A stretch of DNA of 64,000 nt, taken from assembly GCA_001898415.1 (NCBI GenBank), contig MKTU01000074.1:8134-72133 (forward strand). The letters are read 5' to 3'. The position numbers and the translations under genes are program-made. The notes under the pieces are model-generated. The model did no database searches. It was not told the DNA's origin and saw only the letters and a list, made by a program, of their open reading frames with translations. Source of the stretch: Rhodanobacter sp. 67-28. Its GTDB lineage: Bacteria; Pseudomonadota; Gammaproteobacteria; Xanthomonadales; Rhodanobacteraceae. This document shows, one piece after another, positions 30,575 to 41,017 of the stretch (position 1 is the stretch's first letter; each line of letters opens with the position of its first letter).

Positions 30575-31915
30575 CTATTCGAAATACCCCTCTTCGAGTA
30601 GCCGCGCCAGCGTCGGGAGATAGGGGCCGTACTCGACCACGCGCGTGATCTTCTTCTTGCGCGTTGCCGCCGTGGTCATCCGCTGGAACACGAAGTCCGT
30701 GGTCATTGGGTCGTCGTCATCGACCAACACGGTTTCGATAACCGAGCCATCCTTGCGCGCCTTCTTGTCGTAGAGCATGCGCGCCCGAAGCACCTCGAAG
30801 CTGTAACCCCTGCCCATGCGGTTCATGTCTTTGGCCACTCGGTTGACTGACTCAGTATAGGCATTGGTAATCGGCTGCTCGAAGTAGGCGAAGATTTCGT
30901 CGTGCCAGTTGTGCACGGCGGTGGTCAGGTCCTTGAACGTGGCCGCCAATTCGGTCGGAATATTGGCCTGCCACTTCGCGCAGGCGGCTTCTGCTGCTGG
31001 GCGGGTCTTCTGATCCCAGATCGACAGAAATCCTTCCTTGAGCGCGTGGGCTTCGCTTAGGAGCGGGAACTGTTGGAACCATTCCCGCATCCGGTCCATA
31101 TCTCTCCCTGTCAGGTCGTGCTGCCGCTTGAGCAGCAGGAACCGCTCGTCCTTGAGTTTGAGGCGCTGCCGGGTGGACAAATCCTTGCGAATGCGCTTGC
31201 GCAGCTTCTCCAGCGCGTCGTTCGCCATGCGCTGGATATGGAATCGATCGACCACGATCCGGGCCTGTGGCAGCGTGGCGCGCACCACCTGCCGATAAAC
31301 GTGGTACATGTCCATCGCCACCCACTCGACCGAGTCCTTGTCCCGCAGGTCGCGGAAATAGGGCATCAACTCGGCTTTGGCCCGGCTGGGGCGGATATCG
31401 AACACGGTCTTGCGCTCGACGTTGGTGATCATGGCCCGGTACTGGCCGATGATCTTGAGCTCGTCGATACCCAGCACCCGCGGCGTCCGGAACTGGGTCT
31501 TGGCCTCGACCTCCTCGATGAAATCGTCGAAGACGTGGCGGACCGTCTTTTCGTCCACGGCTACTTCCCGGGCAAGGGCCGCAAAGGTCTTGGAGAAGGA
31601 CTGGTCGCGGATATAACGCACCAGACGCGCCGTGGCTTGGCGTTTTCCATCAAGGTCCGCCACAGGCTCAAACAAGGTCTTGGTGCAGCTTGTACAGCGA
31701 TAGCGACGGCGCTGGATGAAGATCACGACGGGTTTGCCGTGCGTCGGTGTGTCCTGAAACGACTGTTCCTGTGAGCCGTGACCATGCAGGCGTCCGGTCT
31801 TGCACAGCGGGCAGGTCACCCACTGATTGACGCCTTCGGCCTTGACGACGTAACTGTCCTCGCTGGTCAGGATTTCAAGCGTCTTCAGGCTTCGCAGCTG
31901 GAGAAAGTCCGTCAC
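30575..31915 (-). CDS. tnpA: ISL3-family transposase
   Basis: The 446-aa protein has an N-terminal zinc-finger region (CPLCKTGRLHGHG and YRCTSCTKTLFE), a helix-turn-helix part and the DDE domain with VLGIDELKI, WVAMDMYHVYRQVV, the RFHIQRMAN segment and the Glu-bearing NAYTESVNRVAKDMNRMGRG. This is the ISL3 (DDE_Tnp_ISL3) layout at full length. GTG 31915 follows AAGGTG with 5-nt spacing. It mobilises the surrounding mer transposon. Confidence 0.94.
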   Translation of the reverse strand: MTDFLQLRSLKTLEILTSEDSYVVKAEGVNQWVTCPLCKTGRLHGHGSQEQSFQDTPTHGKPVVIFIQRRRYRCTSCTKTLFEPVADLDGKRQATARLVRYIRDQSFSKTFAALAREVAVDEKTVRHVFDDFIEEVEAKTQFRTPRVLGIDELKIIGQYRAMITNVERKTVFDIRPSRAKAELMPYFRDLRDKDSVEWVAMDMYHVYRQVVRATLPQARIVVDRFHIQRMANDALEKLRKRIRKDLSTRQRLKLKDERFLLLKRQHDLTGRDMDRMREWFQQFPLLSEAHALKEGFLSIWDQKTRPAAEAACAKWQANIPTELAATFKDLTTAVHNWHDEIFAYFEQPITNAYTESVNRVAKDMNRMGRGYSFEVLRARMLYDKKARKDGSVIETVLVDDDDPMTTDFVFQRMTTAATRKKKITRVVEYGPYLPTLARLLEEGYFE

Positions 31916-32035
31916 TCAGCACCTTGGGCGAACCCACACTGAAATCCGACTTTTACTCTAGCACATCCGCTCAGCCGTCCAACACCAAAATCCATTCTTT
32001 GAAAGTGATAGCTACAAAGACCCAAGGAGCCAGAA

Positions 32036-32066
32036 CCCACACCAGATTCCGGATACCCAATTTTGT
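32036..32066. repeat. Right inverted repeat and right target duplication of the mer transposon
   Basis: The right terminal repeat at 32036-32058 ends GGATACCC and is followed by AATTTTGT (32059-32066), identical to the copy at 27430-27437. Confidence 0.92.
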
Positions 32067-32550
32067 TTACGTTCTGAACAACGGCCTCAGGACCAAAGTT
32101 GGTGAGTACCTGCCTTCAGTGCCGCTGCTTCAGCAAATCAATGACCCGGAGTACCGACCAAAGGCGTACCAATGGGAGAACGATGGTCGAACGTTTACAC
32201 GGCAGATTGATGGTCATGACACGCGGACTGCGCACCTCCTGCCCGACGGAGACGGCATCATCGTCCTTCAGGCACAAGCTCATTGCGGTGCCGACAACGT
32301 CATCGTTCTGGATGCTGCGAACGAACTGCTCCGACGCATCGTCAATCCTTACCGGACCTCAAAGTTCTTCATGAATGGCGACGAATTCTGGTTCTATGGC
32401 ATCACCGTGCGCGGTGACGACGTCATCTTGAACATTCAGGTGCAACGCAAACTTGCAGGGAGGTCACACGATGCCGTGCCGATCTACGAGGCAAGTTACG
32501 ACCCCATGACATGGGACTTGAAAAAGATCGAATGGAAGCCTGCGACGTAA
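32059..32550 (+). pseudogene. Hypothetical gene split by the mer transposon (3' part)
   Basis: Removing the transposon and one duplication joins ATG ATC CAG at 27421-27429 in frame to this segment and gives a 166-aa protein beginning MIQNFVYVLNNGLRTKVGEY. The original GAGGA ribosome-binding site lies about 10 bp before 27421. The protein has no signal peptide or membrane helix and contains VPLLQQINDPEYRPKAYQWE, TAHLLPDGDGIIVLQAQAHC and ILNIQVQRKLAG. I do not recognise a family. Base composition is clearly AT-richer than nearby core genes. A chimeric frame from TTG 31924 inside the element reads into it and might still express a fusion. Confidence 0.8.
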
Positions 32551-32646
32551 AATCTCTCCTTCGCGGGGCGCAGCAACAATCGCCACCGCCAGCAGCAGGT
32601 TGTGCGTTGAACCGGAGCATCGTGGACGGGGGGTGCACGCCGGCCG

Positions 32647-33477
32647 TCATCGCCGAACACAACGCCCGCCGCTCACGCGATCGCGCTGCTCCAGATCCTG
32701 CGCCGTGAATACTTCGGCATAGCCGGCATCGCGCAGCAATACGCGCGCGGCCTCGCCCTGGTTCCAGCCGTGCTCGAACAGCAGCCAGCCGCCCGGGGCG
32801 AGATGGCCGAGGGCGCCATCGACGATGCGGCGGATGTCGTCCAGGCCGTCGCGGCCCGAGGCCAGCGCGCTGGCCGGCTCGAAGCGCAGGTCGCCGCGGG
32901 CCAGGTGTGGATCGCCGGCCTCGATGTAGGGCGGGTTCGAGACGATCAGCTCGAAGCGCTGGCCCGCCAGCGGCGCCAGCCAGTCGCCTTGCACAAAGCT
33001 GACGTTGTCGATGCCGTGGCGCTGCGCATTGCGTCGGGCAACGGCCAGCGCCGTCGCGCTGGCATCGGTGGCGATCACCTGCGCGCGGGGATGCTCGCGC
33101 GCGATCGCCAGCGCAATCGCGCCGCTGCCGGTGCCGAGGTCGGCGACGCGGCCGCTGAAACCGGGTGGCAGGCGCTGCAGCGCCAGTTCCACCAGCAGCT
33201 CGGTTTCCGGGCGCGGGATCAGCGTCGCCGACGTAACTTCCAGATCCAGCGTCCAGAAGCCGCGATGGCCGACGAGGTAGGCCACCGGCTCGCCGGCCTC
33301 GCGACGGGAAAGCAACTTCTGGTAAGACGTCTGGACGTCCATTTCAAGCGGATCGCCGGCATGCGCGAACAGCCAGCTTCGCGGCCGCTGCAGGACGTGC
33401 AGCAGCAGGAGTTCGGCCTCGGTGCGGTCGCCCAGCCGTTGCGTCGCCGCGGCCAGCGCCTCGCGCACGTCAGGCAT
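32647..33477 (-). CDS. prmC: Release factor glutamine methyltransferase
   Basis: The 276-aa SAM-dependent enzyme methylates the Gln of the GGQ motif in peptide release factors. An N-terminal helical domain is followed by [15 protein letters not shown], the SAM loop [16 protein letters not shown] and the catalytic VSNPPYIE. Length is normal. ATG 33477 overlaps the end of the large upstream gene by 8 bp, so they are coupled. In many relatives prmC lies beside prfA, which is not the case here. Confidence 0.95.
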   Translation of the reverse strand: MPDVREALAAATQRLGDRTEAELLLLHVLQRPRSWLFAHAGDPLEMDVQTSYQKLLSRREAGEPVAYLVGHRGFWTLDLEVTSATLIPRPETELLVELALQRLPPGFSGRVADLGTGSGAIALAIAREHPRAQVIATDASATALAVARRNAQRHGIDNVSFVQGDWLAPLAGQRFELIVSNPPYIEAGDPHLARGDLRFEPASALASGRDGLDDIRRIVDGALGHLAPGGWLLFEHGWNQGEAARVLLRDAGYAEVFTAQDLEQRDRVSGGRCVRR

Positions 33478-36400
33478 CGCGCCCCGGCCCCGCCGCCGAA
33501 GGCGGCAGTTGCGGCGGCACCACGCCAGGCTTCGGCTCGCGCTTGCGCCAGTAGCCACCATGCGTCCACGCGTCGAAGGCCCAGCGCAGCCAGCCGATCA
33601 GCGCATTGGCGAGCCACAGCGCCCAGACCAGCATGGCGAGCTTGTAGATCCACAACGGCAGGCTGAACACGCCGGCCAGCGGCAACGCTCCGTCGCTGCG
33701 ATCGGCAAACCAGTGCAGGTTCGACCCCGACGAGTGGTTGCCGGCCACATGCATGTCCGGCAAGCCCAGCAGACCCTGCGGCACGGCGCCGACCAGCACG
33801 CACAGTGCCAGCACGGTCAAGGTCGCCAGGCCCAGCTGCAGCAGGTTGAAACGCAGGCGTTCGAGCTGCTCCGGCGCCCGCAGCCGCGCACGCAGACCCA
33901 GGGCGATCAGCCACACCACCACCAGCGCGAACGCACTCCAGGCGAAGGCCGAGAAGCCCAGCCCCAGCAGCACCCAGTGGCGCAGGCGCAACGGCGTCGG
34001 GGCGTAGCGCGCCAGCAGCCAGGCGGCGATCAACAGCACCAGCACCTGTGACCAGTACAGCACCGCCGGGCCGTCGGTGGGCCCCCACGTCCACAACACC
34101 CAGCGATCCTGCGGCAGTTGCAGGTTCAGGTCGATGTTGGCCACCGGTGCATGCAGATCCAGCGCAGGCGTGCGCACGCGCGTCGCCACGCCCAGCGGCT
34201 CACGCAGATGCACGGCGTAGTCATGCGCGCCGGGCAGCAGCGGCAGGCTCAGCTTGCCGTCACGCACCGCCAGGTTGATCGGCTGGTTGTCGCGCCGGGC
34301 ATCGATCAACTCGCTGCCGGGCGGCAAGTCGATGGCATGCTCGCCGCCACGGGTGCTGCGCACGCGCAGGTCCAGCTGCAACTCGCTGGCGCGCTCGCCG
34401 GTGCGGATGGTCAGCTGCGCGCCGTCGATGGCGAGGCTGTCGCCGGCCATGGCCACCGGCTGCGTGATCGCCAGTTGCAGCTTCTCGCCCGGCAGCGGAT
34501 CGAACCGCAGGCCATCGTCGCTGGCGCTGGTCGGCACGCCTTCGGCATCCACATGCCACATCGGCGCCGCGCCCACTTCCCACACCTCGGAGCGCTCGCC
34601 CAGCGGCGGTGCTTCCAGGGTGATCTTCGCGGAGCGATCGAGCTGGCTGCTCCAGCTCACCATCGATTCGCCGGCCTTGAAGGTGACGTTGATCCTGCCG
34701 TCCTTGACCAGCACGCCCTCGCCGCGCGGATGCTCGCCCGGCAGCAGCGGCAGGCTGATGCTGAAGCCGCCCTCCTGCGGCGCGATGCGCTCGACCCGGT
34801 TCAGCACGATCCAGTCCAGCCCCAGGCCGATGCTGCGGGTCAACCGCACATACGGCGGAAAGCTCTGCGCGGTCGGCAGTTGCTTGCCGTCGGCCGCCGT
34901 CTGCACGCGGCGCAGGGTGACGCTGTCGCCCAGCACCCGGCCGCCATCGACGCCATCGAGCGACCAGCCCGGGTCGCTGAAGGCGATGCGTTGCGGCGCC
35001 AGCGCGAAGTGCAGCGCGGCGCTGTCCACCGCGTCCAGCCGGTAGCGCAGGCTGACGCGGTGCACGCCGCGATCCAGCCGCAGCAGCAGCTGATCATCGT
35101 CGCGCAACAGCGCCGGATCGGCCTGGCCGTCGAGGCGGACATCGACCAGCGGCATTGCCTGGTCGGATGTCGGCAACGGCAGCGCCACGCTGGCGCCGGC
35201 ATGGGCTTCCAGCACGACCTCCAGCATCGCGCCGTTGACCTGAAGTTGCGCCTGCGCCACCTCGGCACACTGCGGCGCGCACTTCGGCGCCTCGGTGAGC
35301 CGGCCGCGCAACTGGCTGAGCAACTGCGCATCCGGCAGCGCCTGCGCGCGTGCGCCGGTGGGCAAGAAGGCGATCGCCAGCAAGGCGGCACCGGCGATGC
35401 CTGTACCACGCGAAGGCAGCCAGTGGTTACGCAGCGGTCGCCACAGCTTCATGGCCAATCGACCCAGCACCACCGCCAGCAAGCCGACCATCACTATGCG
35501 CAACAGGCGCACCAGCCATGCCGGTGCGATCACCAGCCGGGTGGTTTGCTGCGGCGTCACCGGCCCCGACCAGCCGAGCCGGTAGTTGTTGCCCTCGTCC
35601 CAATGCGGCGTGCCGACGCCGGCCTGGATCACGGTGCGGTTGTCCTGCTCGCTGGCCACCAGTTGGCTGGCCGTCATCCGCGAACCGGTGACAACCACGC
35701 TGGCCAGGGTGCCGGGGGCCGCCTGCACGACATTCGCGCTCATCTCGCTCACGGCCCGCGCGCCCGGTGGCGGTGGCGGAGGCGGTGCCGGCACGCCGGC
35801 CGCCATCTTGTCGGCGACGACGGCCTGCGGTGCATACGCCGCCGACACCATCCGCGGCGCGCTGCCGTGCTCCAGTTGCGGATGCAGCGCGTACTGCAAT
35901 TGCGCGGCCGCGAACGGCAGCGCCCACAGCACCGCCAGCGCAAACACGGCCAGCGCGCCGCCGCGCGCAAACCCGCGCAAGCGACCTTCCGGCAGCGCGC
36001 GCAGCAACAAGGCGAGCGCCAATGCCAGCGCCAGCGTCCACAGCGGTGCCAGCGCCTCGTGCTGCGCCAGCGCCAGATAGCCCGCCGCCAGCAGGGCCCA
36101 CGGCCAACCGAGCAAGCGCCCGGCCAGCAACGCAACCAATGCCACCACGAACAGGTCGAGCAGGCTCCATTGCGCGGCCCAGGAATCGTTCGAGCGATCC
36201 GCACCGATCACACCGAGCAGACGATAGCCGTGCGGCAGGTGCACGGTAGCCTCGATGCCGTCCAGCGGCAGCTGCCAACCGGAACCCGGCATCGCGCCGA
36301 CTCCGGCCGGCACGCGCAGGCCGGCTGCCACGTCGATGCGGCGATCGCGCAGCTCGACACCCGCATGGCCTTTCGCATCCCTGGTGACCAGCAGCGGTTC

Positions 36401-37567
36401 GCCGTCTTCCGAGGCACGCTGCAACTGCCACGGCGCGGTGACGTCGAGCCGCTGGTGATGGCGAAGTTCGCCACTGAGACGATCGGCGACGCTGAAATGC
36501 CCACCGTCGAAATCCAGCCACATCTCGCGTTGCAGGTGCAGCGCGTCGCTGCGGCTGCCTTCATTGCCGCGGTTGCCCTGCTCCACGCTCAGCCCGCTGC
36601 GGTCATCCAGCGCGTAGGCCGGCAGGTTGGCCCAGTCGCCCGGCACCCCGGCCTGCGCCGCGTCGACCGCATTGCCTTCCACGCGCGTGCCGCGCAGCGC
36701 GTTGTCATCGGCGTAACTCCAGACCTCCTGCTTCGGCCACGGCGCGGGCGGCAGGGTCACGCCGACCTTCGCCAGTGGCGCGACGCTGCGCGCCAGCAGG
36801 GTCAGCGTCCACTGGCCCGGCCGCAATTGCACGCGCAGATGGCCATCGTTCTCCAGTCGCGCGGGCAGCTCGCCGCTGAGCGCAGTGGCGACGAAACCCG
36901 CGGGCAGCACCGGCCCCAGCACCTGCTCGCGCGCGCTGCCGCTGACGTTGAATTGCAGCCGCGTTTCCAGCGTGGCCGGGAGGCCATCGGCCAGGCGGCG
37001 ATACACGCGCAGCGAAAGCGCATCGGCCGCGCGTTGCGCGCTGGCCGCTTCGCCCAGCGTGAGCTGCCGGCCATCGCGTTCGATTCGCGTCACCGTGGCG
37101 CCGTCGACGCGAAGCGTCACCAGCCCGATCGACTCCGGCACGCCCAGGTTGGCGGGTCGCGACGTCCATGGCAGCTCGCCCTGGATGTGATAATCGCCCG
37201 ACTCCAGCCACAACATCGGTTGGCCCTGATGCTCCAGCACCGTCGCCGGCCGGTTGCCCAGGTTCACCTGCTGCGGCCAGTGGCGACTGTCCCCCGGCAG
37301 GGCCACCCAGCTCGGCGCATCCACATGCACCTCCAGGCTGAAGTGCCCGCCATCCTCGCCGGCATCGAGCGCCAGCCGCCCCGGCCAGGCGCAGCGGTAA
37401 CTGTCCTCACCCGGTGCCTGGTCGGCCAGGAACGGGCAAGCGTGCCCGGGCACGTCGTGCAGCACCCAACCCTGCCAGTCACGCAACGGCGGCGGAATGT
37501 CCTGCGCCGCCAGCGGCGCGGTCAGCAGCAGACCCAGACCCAGCAAAATGCACAATCGACGAAGCAT
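33470..37567 (-). CDS. Very large multi-domain membrane protein, unknown function
   Basis: The 1,365-aa product has a signal peptide ([15 protein letters not shown]), a beta-rich exported part to about residue 460, a cluster of helices at about 470-562, a proline run ([10 protein letters not shown], about 595), the motif SVVVTGSRM (about 622-630), a helix at about 686-706, a second signal-like segment ending GARAQA (about 742), another long beta-rich part to about 1150, and six or so helices to the end. This reads like two exported modules each followed by helices. I do not recognise a family. It overlaps prmC by 8 bp. AAAGC lies before ATG 37567. Confidence 0.85.
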   Translation of the reverse strand: MLRRLCILLGLGLLLTAPLAAQDIPPPLRDWQGWVLHDVPGHACPFLADQAPGEDSYRCAWPGRLALDAGEDGGHFSLEVHVDAPSWVALPGDSRHWPQQVNLGNRPATVLEHQGQPMLWLESGDYHIQGELPWTSRPANLGVPESIGLVTLRVDGATVTRIERDGRQLTLGEAASAQRAADALSLRVYRRLADGLPATLETRLQFNVSGSAREQVLGPVLPAGFVATALSGELPARLENDGHLRVQLRPGQWTLTLLARSVAPLAKVGVTLPPAPWPKQEVWSYADDNALRGTRVEGNAVDAAQAGVPGDWANLPAYALDDRSGLSVEQGNRGNEGSRSDALHLQREMWLDFDGGHFSVADRLSGELRHHQRLDVTAPWQLQRASEDGEPLLVTRDAKGHAGVELRDRRIDVAAGLRVPAGVGAMPGSGWQLPLDGIEATVHLPHGYRLLGVIGADRSNDSWAAQWSLLDLFVVALVALLAGRLLGWPWALLAAGYLALAQHEALAPLWTLALALALALLLRALPEGRLRGFARGGALAVFALAVLWALPFAAAQLQYALHPQLEHGSAPRMVSAAYAPQAVVADKMAAGVPAPPPPPPPGARAVSEMSANVVQAAPGTLASVVVTGSRMTASQLVASEQDNRTVIQAGVGTPHWDEGNNYRLGWSGPVTPQQTTRLVIAPAWLVRLLRIVMVGLLAVVLGRLAMKLWRPLRNHWLPSRGTGIAGAALLAIAFLPTGARAQALPDAQLLSQLRGRLTEAPKCAPQCAEVAQAQLQVNGAMLEVVLEAHAGASVALPLPTSDQAMPLVDVRLDGQADPALLRDDDQLLLRLDRGVHRVSLRYRLDAVDSAALHFALAPQRIAFSDPGWSLDGVDGGRVLGDSVTLRRVQTAADGKQLPTAQSFPPYVRLTRSIGLGLDWIVLNRVERIAPQEGGFSISLPLLPGEHPRGEGVLVKDGRINVTFKAGESMVSWSSQLDRSAKITLEAPPLGERSEVWEVGAAPMWHVDAEGVPTSASDDGLRFDPLPGEKLQLAITQPVAMAGDSLAIDGAQLTIRTGERASELQLDLRVRSTRGGEHAIDLPPGSELIDARRDNQPINLAVRDGKLSLPLLPGAHDYAVHLREPLGVATRVRTPALDLHAPVANIDLNLQLPQDRWVLWTWGPTDGPAVLYWSQVLVLLIAAWLLARYAPTPLRLRHWVLLGLGFSAFAWSAFALVVVWLIALGLRARLRAPEQLERLRFNLLQLGLATLTVLALCVLVGAVPQGLLGLPDMHVAGNHSSGSNLHWFADRSDGALPLAGVFSLPLWIYKLAMLVWALWLANALIGWLRWAFDAWTHGGYWRKREPKPGVVPPQLPPSAAGPGRDA

Positions 37568-38155
37568 GCTGCTTTACCCCTTTAGGCCGGTCGGCGGGCA
37601 CAGTGTAAGTGGAACGCGGCGAGCGGACGAAGCGGCCCGTAACTGCGCCAGCCGCGATACGCGTTCGCACATTGCGCACTCCGGATTCAACGCAGCACGG
37701 GGTGGAATGGGGTCGAGGCCCGCCCCTCCCTCACGCCTCGTCGTGCCTGCGCAGGCACGCATCGCACTTCGTCATTGCGGGCAGTGGTGGCATTGGAGGG
37801 CAGCGGGCCGCACGCAAGCCAGAAGCGGCCGATTGCTTGCAGCTGCAGGAGCGCACTTGTGCGCGATGCTCTTGCTTTCAGAGCAGAGCGGTCGATCGCC
37901 CAAGGCGATCGACCGCTCTTCGCTTTGAATTCGGCCAAAGGCATCGCGCGCAAGCGCGCTCCTGCAAGTGCGAGGGATCGACCGTTCTTGTGAGAGGGGC
38001 GATGCCTGTCTTCGCAGGCATGACGGAGTGTGGGGACGACGTGAGAGGCCTGTCGAAAGCCCGGCAGCCACGTCATATCTCTCAATCAAAAGAATGGCGC
38101 GCCGGCCAGACAACCGGCGCGCCACATGACACATGCTGAGCGAGCGTCAGCGCGG
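37568..38155. other. Repeat-rich intergenic region
   Basis: No gene is supported in this 588-bp gap. It holds a REP pair (37844-37966), an inner 16-bp hairpin, and motifs such as GTGCCTGCGCAGGCACG (near 37742) and GATGCCTGTCTTCGCAGGCATGACG split across 38000-38030, which resemble dispersed Xanthomonadales repeats. Confidence 0.65.
37844..37966. repeat. Paired REP elements (BIME-like) with inner hairpin
   Basis: A 26-bp arm starting TGCAGGAGCGCACTTG (37844-37869) and an inverted arm ending GCGCTCCTGCA (37941-37966) match at about 24 of 26 positions. Between them, 37885-37919 is a perfect 16-bp inverted repeat AGAGCGGTCGATCGCC with a 3-nt loop, a plausible terminator as well. Confidence 0.8.
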
Positions 38156-40858
38156 TTACTGCAGGATCGCTGCAGGGTCCTGCGCCTGCTTCAGCGCCGC
38201 GCACAGCTCGATCGATTCGCCGGTTTGCGCCAGGCCGCGGGCGATGCCGGCCGCGTCGTCCACGCGCGAATCGAAGAAGGCGTGCAGGCGCGCGGACTCG
38301 GCGGTGCTGCAGCCGCCGGCTGCGGCCAGCGACGGCAGGCGGCCGCCGGCGAAGCTGCCGGTGCGCTCGAGGATCCGCGGGTAGTGCGCGGTGAACCACT
38401 GCCACATCGCATCGCGCTGCGCGACGGTATCGCGCTCGCCCATCAGCAGCCGGCCCATCTCGCCCACCTTCACCGCGTCGGTCAGGGCGAAGTTGCGCAC
38501 CTGTTCGGCGAGTGCCGGATCTTCCGCGCGCGACAGCCCGTCGAGGATGCCGTTGCGCAGCGCCGGATCGCTGGTGCGGGGCAGTTCGGCGATCAGCGCG
38601 TCCACCGCGGATTTTCCGTGCGTCTGCACTGCCATGCCCAGCGCATCACCGAGCAGGTCGGGGTTGGCGGCGGCCAGGTCCAGGCGACCGTTGGCGCCGG
38701 GCTTGAGCGCCGCCTCGCCCTGCTTGAGCAAGGCCGCGCGCACTTCCGGCACGCGGAAGTCGAACGCCAGCGCGTCGGCGAGCGTGCTGCGCAGCAAGGC
38801 CGCTGTATCCGTCTCGCCGGCCACGCGCTGGTAGCCGAGCTTCTGCAGCCGCGGCAGGTATGCCGCGCGAACCCAGCCGTCCACGCGTGCACGCTGCGCG
38901 TCGGTGCGCGCCGCGTGGTGCGCGATCCACGCCAGCTGGCCCAGCGGGGCGGTGGCGACGTCGGAGATCGGCGAGGCGGTCAGCGGCTTGAACGCGGCCA
39001 GCACGTCGCCGGCATCGAGATCGCCGCGACGGAAACTGGCGCTGACCGCATCGGCATACGCGAGCTGCTCGGCGTCGCCGAGCTGGCCGACCACGGCGGT
39101 CAGCCGGGCCAGTTGCGGCTTGTCGAGGCTGAAACGGTAATAGCCGTTGGCGTTCGCGTTAGGCATGACCCAGGTCGGCTTGCCGGCACCGGGCAGCGCC
39201 ATCGAGCCGCTGGCCTGGTCGAGCATCTTGCACTCCACCTTGCTGGACTGCGCTTCATCCTTGCCGTTGGCGCGGGTGCCGTAACGCACGCACACCGGCA
39301 CGCCCCACAGGCGCTGCGGGTCGCCCTTGCTGCCCAGCGGCAGGTAGCGATCCTGGCTCAGCCGCAGCACGGTCTGGCCGCCCTTGTATTCCAGCTTGGT
39401 GCGCACGTAGGGCACGCCGGACTGGTTGAGGAAGCTCTCGAATGCGTGCTTGAACGGCGCGCCCTTGCCCGCCGCGTCGGCGATGGCGTCGACCAGATCA
39501 TCGGCGGTGGCGTTGCCGAACTTGTGATCCTGGATGTACGCGCGCATCCCCTTGCGAAAGATCTCCTCGCCCACGTAGTTCTCGAACATGCCGAGCACGC
39601 TGGCACCCTTCTGGTAGGTGATGCCGTCGAACGCGGTAGTGATGTCGCCGTTGCCGGTGATCGGCTGGCGCACGCTGCGCGCGCTGACCAGGCTGTCGCT
39701 GCCCATCGCGCGCTGGCCGCCGCGCACGCGGTCGAGATCGGCGCGGTATTCCGGATGCACCTGCATCGTCACCTTCTGCTGCATCCAGGTGGCGAACGCC
39801 TCGTTGAGCCAGATGTCGTTCCACCACTCGGTGGTGACCGTGTCGCCGGTCCACATGTGCGCCAGCTCGTGCGCGGTGACGTTGAACGAGCCGCGCACGT
39901 TGCGCGCGGGGGAATCGTTGTCGAGCAGCAGCAGCCAGTCGCGGAAGGTGACCAGGCCGGGGTTCTCCATCGCGCCGGCGGAGAAATCCGGCGCGGCCAG
40001 CAGGTCGAGCTTGTCGAACGGATAGCCGAAGCCGTAATAGTTCTCCAGCGCGTGGATGATGCTCGGCGTTTCGGAGAGGACATGCTGCATGCGATGGCCC
40101 TCGCCTTCGGCGGCGACGCCACGCAGCTGCAGCGGCTTGGCGCGGTAAGCGGTCGGCGAAATGTCCGGGCCGGCAACGACATCCCACGGGCCGACCGCGA
40201 AGGCCACCAGGTAGGTCGGCAGCGGCACGGTGCGGGCGAAGGTGACGGTCTTCCAGCCCTTGCCGGCGCCCTGCTCGCTCACCGGCTTGGTGTTGGCCAC
40301 CACGGTCTCGTCGGCGGGCGCGGTGATGGAGATGTCGAACGGAGTCTTGAAGCCGGGCTCGTCGAAGCCGGGAAAGGCGAAGCGCGCGCTGATCGGTTCC
40401 ATCTGGGTCATCGCATACGGCTTGCCCTTGGCGCTGACCTTGTACAACCCCTGCAGCTGCGCATTGAGCGGCGCGGTGTACTCGAACTTCACGCTGAGCT
40501 GCTGCGGCTGCAACACGCTGCCGAAATCCACCCGCGCCACACCGGCCTTCGCATCCGCCGCCACGTACTTGCCCACGTGCACCGCGCCGGCAGCATCGGT
40601 GATCTCCACCCTCGACACCTTCAGGTCGGCGCCGTCCAGCCACAGGTGGTCGGAGGCCTTTTCGAGCTTCACCTCGATCGTCGTGGTGCCGGAGAAATCT
40701 GCCTGCGCGGGGTCCACCTTGAACGCCAACTGGTACGACTGCGGCATGGCCCAGCCGGGCAACCGGCCGCTGGGCGCCTGCTCGGCGGAAGCGGCCAGGG
40801 TCGAGGCGCCACAGGCAGCGAGCGCGGTGAACAAGGCGGTCTGGACAAGGCGGCGCAT
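38156..40858 (-). CDS. M1 family metallo-aminopeptidase (exported)
   Basis: The 900-aa zinc peptidase has a signal peptide with possible lipobox (TALAACGAS), the exopeptidase motif GAMENPG (about residue 294) and the zinc site HELAHMWTGD (about 330) with the third ligand in WLNEAFATW (about 353). The C-terminal half is the helical ERAP1-like domain. It should remove N-terminal residues from peptides in the periplasm, unlike cytosolic PepN. ATG 40858 has GGAG at 7-nt spacing. It is divergent from oxyR, which may place it near OxyR control. Confidence 0.93.
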   Translation of the reverse strand: MRRLVQTALFTALAACGASTLAASAEQAPSGRLPGWAMPQSYQLAFKVDPAQADFSGTTTIEVKLEKASDHLWLDGADLKVSRVEITDAAGAVHVGKYVAADAKAGVARVDFGSVLQPQQLSVKFEYTAPLNAQLQGLYKVSAKGKPYAMTQMEPISARFAFPGFDEPGFKTPFDISITAPADETVVANTKPVSEQGAGKGWKTVTFARTVPLPTYLVAFAVGPWDVVAGPDISPTAYRAKPLQLRGVAAEGEGHRMQHVLSETPSIIHALENYYGFGYPFDKLDLLAAPDFSAGAMENPGLVTFRDWLLLLDNDSPARNVRGSFNVTAHELAHMWTGDTVTTEWWNDIWLNEAFATWMQQKVTMQVHPEYRADLDRVRGGQRAMGSDSLVSARSVRQPITGNGDITTAFDGITYQKGASVLGMFENYVGEEIFRKGMRAYIQDHKFGNATADDLVDAIADAAGKGAPFKHAFESFLNQSGVPYVRTKLEYKGGQTVLRLSQDRYLPLGSKGDPQRLWGVPVCVRYGTRANGKDEAQSSKVECKMLDQASGSMALPGAGKPTWVMPNANANGYYRFSLDKPQLARLTAVVGQLGDAEQLAYADAVSASFRRGDLDAGDVLAAFKPLTASPISDVATAPLGQLAWIAHHAARTDAQRARVDGWVRAAYLPRLQKLGYQRVAGETDTAALLRSTLADALAFDFRVPEVRAALLKQGEAALKPGANGRLDLAAANPDLLGDALGMAVQTHGKSAVDALIAELPRTSDPALRNGILDGLSRAEDPALAEQVRNFALTDAVKVGEMGRLLMGERDTVAQRDAMWQWFTAHYPRILERTGSFAGGRLPSLAAAGGCSTAESARLHAFFDSRVDDAAGIARGLAQTGESIELCAALKQAQDPAAILQ

Positions 40859-40979
40859 GGCTTCACTCCGGGACGGGCAAAGCCCCACGCTAGGGGGCGG
40901 CATGACTTTCGACCCAGTGCCAGAAGGCATGGCTGGCGGCCTGCGGCATCGTCAACGCTGATTATTTGCGTGGCGCATC

Positions 40980-40994
40980 ATAGGTATGATCTAT
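40980..40994 (+). promoter_or_regulatory. OxyR operator upstream of oxyR
   Basis: The 15-bp sequence ATAGGTATGATCTAT matches the OxyR/LysR-type consensus ATAGnTnnnAnCTAT at every defined position, 23 bp before the oxyR start and in the divergent region with the M1 peptidase gene. Confidence 0.85.
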
Positions 40995-41017
40995 GTTTCG
41001 ACGGACCGGGAGCGGCG

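Noticed and set aside
34118-37585. 1,155-aa plus-strand open frame, Gln/His/Arg-rich
   Set aside because: Shadow of the 1,365-aa minus-strand gene; composition is that of reversed GC-rich coding DNA.
38126-41017. Long plus-strand frame leading into oxyR
   Set aside because: Upstream part is antisense to the M1 peptidase. OxyR begins at 41018 with its HTH and a ribosome-binding site.
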